In this document: piece after piece, positions 52,162 through 55,333 of the stretch
Numbering within the stretch: position 1 is the stretch's first letter
How the letters are laid out: each line of letters starts with the position of its first letter
Origin: an uncultured Halomicronema sp.
GTDB taxonomy: Bacteria > Cyanobacteriota > Cyanobacteriia > Phormidesmidales > Phormidesmidaceae
Assembly (NCBI GenBank): GCA_937899725.1
Contig: CALCCA010000177.1
Coordinates: 1 to 55,333, forward strand
DNA: 55,333 nucleotides
Reading direction: 5' to 3'
Position numbers and translations under genes: made by a program
Notes under the pieces: model-generated
The model's input: the letters and a program-made list of their open reading frames with translations, nothing else
Databases searched by the model: none
Told to the model about the DNA's origin: nothing

Positions 52162-52390
52162 AAGACCAAGCTCCAAAGTGCAGAGTGTTGTTACATCCAT
52201 CACTCAGGGTGATTGGCAGACTTTTATGCAAATTGAGCGATCAAATCGGTCGAGGCATCCAATGATTGGCTTCTGCAGTGTCATGCCTTAGCTCTCAGAC
52301 CAGCTTGTCTAAGCGATCGCGAGAATATTTGAGTCTAAGACTGCAATTACTCAACAGTTCGGTTCACCGGTGGTGGGTATTTTCTCGTGT

Positions 52391-52822
52391 CTAAAAGGTT
52401 TCATCCAGGAAACGCTTTTTGAGTTCGGGAGTTGGCATTCGACAGGTGGTACGCTTACCAAACCATCTGTAGCGGTTACGAGCTACCCATCGATAGACAA
52501 AGTCGCGAATCAATGGTGGAACAACTCTCAAATAATAAAGCAGAGACCACAACCCATTTAAATGCCGAAATATCATTAGTACGGCAGTAGAGTGAGTATA
52601 GTATCGACTCTGGTTGACGAAAACAATTGTTTCAGGCTGAGATGAGATTCCTAAGCCTCTCAAAATTGCTTTTCCCGCTACCGATTGCTGTGATGCAAAA
52701 GAGAAATATTGCTGAGGATCGCGATCAATAACAAAGCTTACGAATCCATCACAAACATTACAGAATCCATCAAAAAGGATGACTGGCTCTAGATTGATTT
52801 CTGTTTCTCTATCGGTATTCAT
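52391..52822 (-). CDS. DCC-family thiol-disulfide oxidoreductase-like protein (DUF393)
   Basis: A 143-residue protein of the DCC family. The signature FDGFCNVCDGFVSFVIDRD has the C-x-x-C pair of a thioredoxin-like fold, and RHLNGLWSLLYYLRVVPPLIRDFVYRWVARNRYRWF completes the family pattern. Members are predicted thiol-disulfide oxidoreductases; the substrate is unknown. The gene stands alone and is more AT-rich than neighbouring genes. Confidence 0.85.
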   Translation of the reverse strand: MNTDRETEINLEPVILFDGFCNVCDGFVSFVIDRDPQQYFSFASQQSVAGKAILRGLGISSQPETIVFVNQSRYYTHSTAVLMIFRHLNGLWSLLYYLRVVPPLIRDFVYRWVARNRYRWFGKRTTCRMPTPELKKRFLDETF

Positions 52823-52970
52823 GTTGCGAAATCGATTTTTTTAAAGGTCAACGTCGTTGGCTGGTGAAACTTGAAAAGTAGCTGCAGGGTAACGTTCTCG
52901 ATAGGGAATGCCTTGAAAATCTTGTAGTATGCTTAGCGCCTCTGGTTTTCGGGGCGATCGCTTTTCTGCT

Positions 52971-53618
52971 TCACGTAATTTGCTGTCTCACCCAGTCTCG
53001 AATCGCTCGGCGTAAAGCCAGTCTGCCGCTTTGGCGATGCGCTGCAATCAACTGCGGGAGTTCCTGCACCTTGAGCGATGGAAACACTTGGCTCTGACTG
53101 GCTTCGGCATATTGATTTTGCTGCAATTGATAGATCGTCAGGGTCCCGCTGTCATAGCACCAAATTTCGGGCACGCCGAGCCGAGCGTAAATGGGAAACC
53201 GCGCCAGCGACTTTCGCGTAAGGTCAATTTCGAGCGCCAGATCCGGCGGTGGGTCTTGGGTTAGGTCAAACTCAAGCCGACCGCGAATCTGCGCTTCGTT
53301 TTGAAAGTAAAAGCAATTATCGGCCTCTAAACCGGCCTGCTCCGCCTGTCGTCGCCAAGTCGTAGAGCCATAGCTCTCATAGTCTTGCTCTAAAACTTCG
53401 GCAATATCTTCAATGGCAATACTGATTGATTGCTTAAAGTATTCGTGTTCGGGGAGCGGCGCCATAATTTCCAGCAGGCCATTCGTGTAGGCAATCCGAG
53501 TATTCCGGTGTTGGCCCAATTCCGCCAAAATCGCTTCAAACTCGCCCCAAGACACCTCACGGAGCAACAGGCTCTGTCCCGGAAGCACCTCTAATTGACG
53601 AAGCTGTAAGGTCACCAT
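52971..53618 (-). CDS. Uma2-family endonuclease-like protein (DUF820)
   Basis: A 215-residue protein of the Uma2 family, which is greatly expanded in cyanobacteria. The PD-(D/E)xK nuclease core is visible: RIAYTNGLLEIMAPLPEHE, then QDPPPDLALEIDLTRKS (Asp, Glu and Lys residues) and GVPEIWCYD. The start at 53618 matches the family; upstream extension to 53768 has no similarity. Function is unproven; links to mobile elements or DNA repair have been suggested for the family. Confidence 0.85.
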   Translation of the reverse strand: MVTLQLRQLEVLPGQSLLLREVSWGEFEAILAELGQHRNTRIAYTNGLLEIMAPLPEHEYFKQSISIAIEDIAEVLEQDYESYGSTTWRRQAEQAGLEADNCFYFQNEAQIRGRLEFDLTQDPPPDLALEIDLTRKSLARFPIYARLGVPEIWCYDSGTLTIYQLQQNQYAEASQSQVFPSLKVQELPQLIAAHRQSGRLALRRAIRDWVRQQIT

Positions 53619-53773
53619 TGGCGTCACTGGCAAAATGGTCTCTCCACCACTATGGCGTATCGTCCTGATTTTTAATGACCTGACTTTCGCATAAAACCCT
53701 CGAATTGCGCTGAGTGATAAATGGAACGGGGTGATCACTGTTTCAAAAACACAGCACTTCAGGAGCAACAGTC

Positions 53774-55177
53774 ATGTTTCATGCCAAGATGCTTTACCGC
53801 ATTCTCCGTAAGCTACCGATCGCCGCTTTATTACTGACCTGCACAGCGACCGAAGCTAACGCCCAAAACTTGTCAAACCTTCGCTATCAGGCAGTTTGGC
53901 ACTCGGGTTCCGGCTCCAACATCGTGACGGAACCGCTCAATCGATCGGAATTCATTCAAAGAGGCCAAGAACTGACTAGCCAGGGGTTGCGCCTGGTCGA
54001 TTTGGAAACAGCAGAAGTCAACGGCGATCGCATTTATGTTGGCGTTTGGGTCAGTGGTTCTGGCAGCAATATCTTTGATGGGCCCATGACTCGCGGCGAA
54101 TTTCGTGACCGGCGCGAAGAATTGCGATCGCAAGGGCTGCGGCTCATCGATTTTGAGGTATTTCAGGCCAACGATGGTAGACGGCGGTTTGTCGGGGTGT
54201 GGCGATCGGGCAGTGGTGAGGAAAGACTTTCCCTGCCGCGTAATGCTGAAGAGTTCACGGCGCTAGGCGAAGACTTCACCTCACGGGGTTTACGGCTGGT
54301 GGATGTCGAAGTCGAACGCAACCAAGGCGAACTGCAATATCGTGGGCTCTGGCGCGAGGGCACTGGCTCCAATCTATTTTCTACACCGCAACAACCCGCC
54401 GACTTTCGCGCCCTGCGTGATCAAATGGTTGCCGATGGCCTAGAGCTGATTGATATGGAGCGTATTGGCAATCCAGGCGAACAGGAATTTGTCAGTGTAT
54501 GGGCGTCTGGCAATGGCGAAAGTCGGCTATCGATTCCCCGAAATTTTGCCAATTTCGTAACCTTCGGTGAACAACAAACGGCTGCGGGGATGCGCACCCA
54601 GGATTTTGAACTCTTTTTGTCTGACGCTGCTTCTACGCCGCCCGATGATGACAACAGCGATGAAGAAGATCCCGATGACGACGACTCGGATCCTGCCAAT
54701 CCGGGACCTGGCGGCGATAGTGTTCCCGACTGGGTAGAGGTTTCCTCCAATGAGGGTCGGGTCATCGTTGACTTTAGCAATATGGTTGGCAACTATCCGC
54801 GCATCACGCTGCCGCTGGAAGCGCTACCGGAATCTCTTTTCAGTAATGAGGATGGGTCGCTCACTATTCCTGATACCTTTTGCGGCATCAGAGTGACCCA
54901 TGCCGAATCGTTCACCTGGCAAACACAGGATAATCAGGTGGTTACCACCAGCCCGTACCTACAGTCCAGCGATGTTGAAGAAGATTTCGGCAGTGAATTC
55001 TTCTTCAATGGACTGAGTTTTACCGGCGCGATCGGTCAGTGTGAGGAAGACAATGACCCTTGGCAGTTCAACTATCCCCTCACAGAAAACAGCGGCGATA
55101 GTCCTCTCGCTAACATGAAACTCATCATTGAGGGGGTGGACAGCGGCTCCACCATTGAGTTCCTTGATGCTAATTAG
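53774..55177 (+). CDS. Secreted protein with five tandem beta-repeat domains
   Basis: A 467-residue exported protein with a signal sequence ending near ANAQ. Residues 35-275 contain five repeats of about 48 residues, each with a VW-x-S-G-S/N-G motif followed by EF and (G-L-R/E-L-x-D-x-E). They resemble the bacterial tandem repeat domain BTRD1. An acidic Asp/Pro linker (about 285-315) leads to a C-terminal beta-rich domain with two cysteines (TFCGIRV; GQCEED). BTRD1 repeats occur with secreted hydrolases, but no catalytic domain is recognised here. After it, 55178-55333 holds nothing recognisable. Confidence 0.7.
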   Translation: MFHAKMLYRILRKLPIAALLLTCTATEANAQNLSNLRYQAVWHSGSGSNIVTEPLNRSEFIQRGQELTSQGLRLVDLETAEVNGDRIYVGVWVSGSGSNIFDGPMTRGEFRDRREELRSQGLRLIDFEVFQANDGRRRFVGVWRSGSGEERLSLPRNAEEFTALGEDFTSRGLRLVDVEVERNQGELQYRGLWREGTGSNLFSTPQQPADFRALRDQMVADGLELIDMERIGNPGEQEFVSVWASGNGESRLSIPRNFANFVTFGEQQTAAGMRTQDFELFLSDAASTPPDDDNSDEEDPDDDDSDPANPGPGGDSVPDWVEVSSNEGRVIVDFSNMVGNYPRITLPLEALPESLFSNEDGSLTIPDTFCGIRVTHAESFTWQTQDNQVVTTSPYLQSSDVEEDFGSEFFFNGLSFTGAIGQCEEDNDPWQFNYPLTENSGDSPLANMKLIIEGVDSGSTIEFLDAN

Positions 55178-55333
55178 GGACTGTCATCCGGGCGCGGTCA
55201 AAGCCTTTCAGCAAAGGAATGACAACCCCTAGCCTGTGGAGTGAATACGGGCGCGGGTGTGCTTAACCCCAAAGATTCCGGCTCTACGGAAATGAGTATG
55301 CTGTTGTAGCAACTACTATACCGAGCCGTTATG

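Noticed and set aside
1-55333. tRNA, rRNA or complete insertion sequence
   Set aside because: No cloverleaf-like sequence, ribosomal RNA stretch or transposase gene was recognised, though small RNAs would be missed by eye.

Overview
The window looks like chromosomal DNA of a cyanobacterium, probably filamentous. The octamer GCGATCGC (HIP1) is frequent inside genes. Several families are typical of the phylum: DUF928, DUF1822, CHASE2/CHAT proteins, a TPS-TPR-CHAT giant, pentapeptide proteins, Uma2 and a WD40-STAND protein. Two sites fit the cyanobacterial nitrogen regulator NtcA, with matching -10 boxes. No rRNA, tRNA, CRISPR array or complete insertion sequence was seen. All assignments come from reading motifs by eye, without database searches.

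Region 1 (1-10.3 kb) is a nitrogen-scavenging locus built on metal-dependent hydratases of the nitrile hydratase/thiocyanate hydrolase family. On the minus strand lie an alpha-type subunit, a beta subunit split into two genes, and an accessory protein. Divergent from these is a cysteine hydrolase of the isochorismatase fold, then an ABC importer (lipoprotein, permease, ATPase) behind a near-consensus NtcA promoter. After a convergent AsnC/Lrp regulator comes a second operon: DUF1097 membrane protein, COG0523 metal-chaperone GTPase, full-length beta, alpha and accessory protein. It lies behind a consensus NtcA promoter (GTA-N8-TAC-N22-TAAGAT), and its leader holds a 46-bp perfect palindrome. 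The likely logic is import of a nitrile, thiocyanate or amide-like compound, hydration, then release of ammonia under nitrogen limitation.

Region 2 (10.3-18.3 kb) starts with about 1.1 kb of non-coding repeats. Then comes a two-gene operon: a P-loop ATPase, and a 1,723-residue membrane protein with TPR-like helices, a STAND NTPase domain and 14 WD motifs. It resembles conflict or signalling sensors.

Region 3 (18.5-33.2 kb) encodes what looks like a nearly complete glycine betaine breakdown route: BCCT transporter, Rieske demethylase, dimethylglycine/sarcosine dehydrogenase with a folate domain, monomeric sarcosine oxidase, MetF-like reductase and serine dehydratase. A PLP decarboxylase, an EamA exporter and a GntR/UTRA regulator are also there. 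The reductase partner of the Rieske oxygenase is not in the window.

Region 4 (33.2-40 kb) is mixed: a VapBC-type toxin-antitoxin pair, a dihydroorotase homologue lacking most metal ligands, a two-domain histidine phosphatase, a pentapeptide-TIR protein, and a pentapeptide gene broken by a 103-bp net insertion.

Region 5 (40-51.6 kb, minus strand) is one long likely operon: sigma-70-like factor, DUF1822, CHAT-CHASE2 membrane protein, DUF928, a membrane protein, and a 1,829-residue secreted-type protein with TPS, TPR and CHAT protease domains, closed by a terminator. Two caspase-like proteases, one sensor-linked and one apparently exported, sit with their own sigma-like factor. This is the best candidate for an undescribed system in the window.

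Region 6 (51.7-55.2 kb) holds a small secreted protein, a DCC-family protein, a Uma2 nuclease and a secreted protein with five tandem beta repeats.
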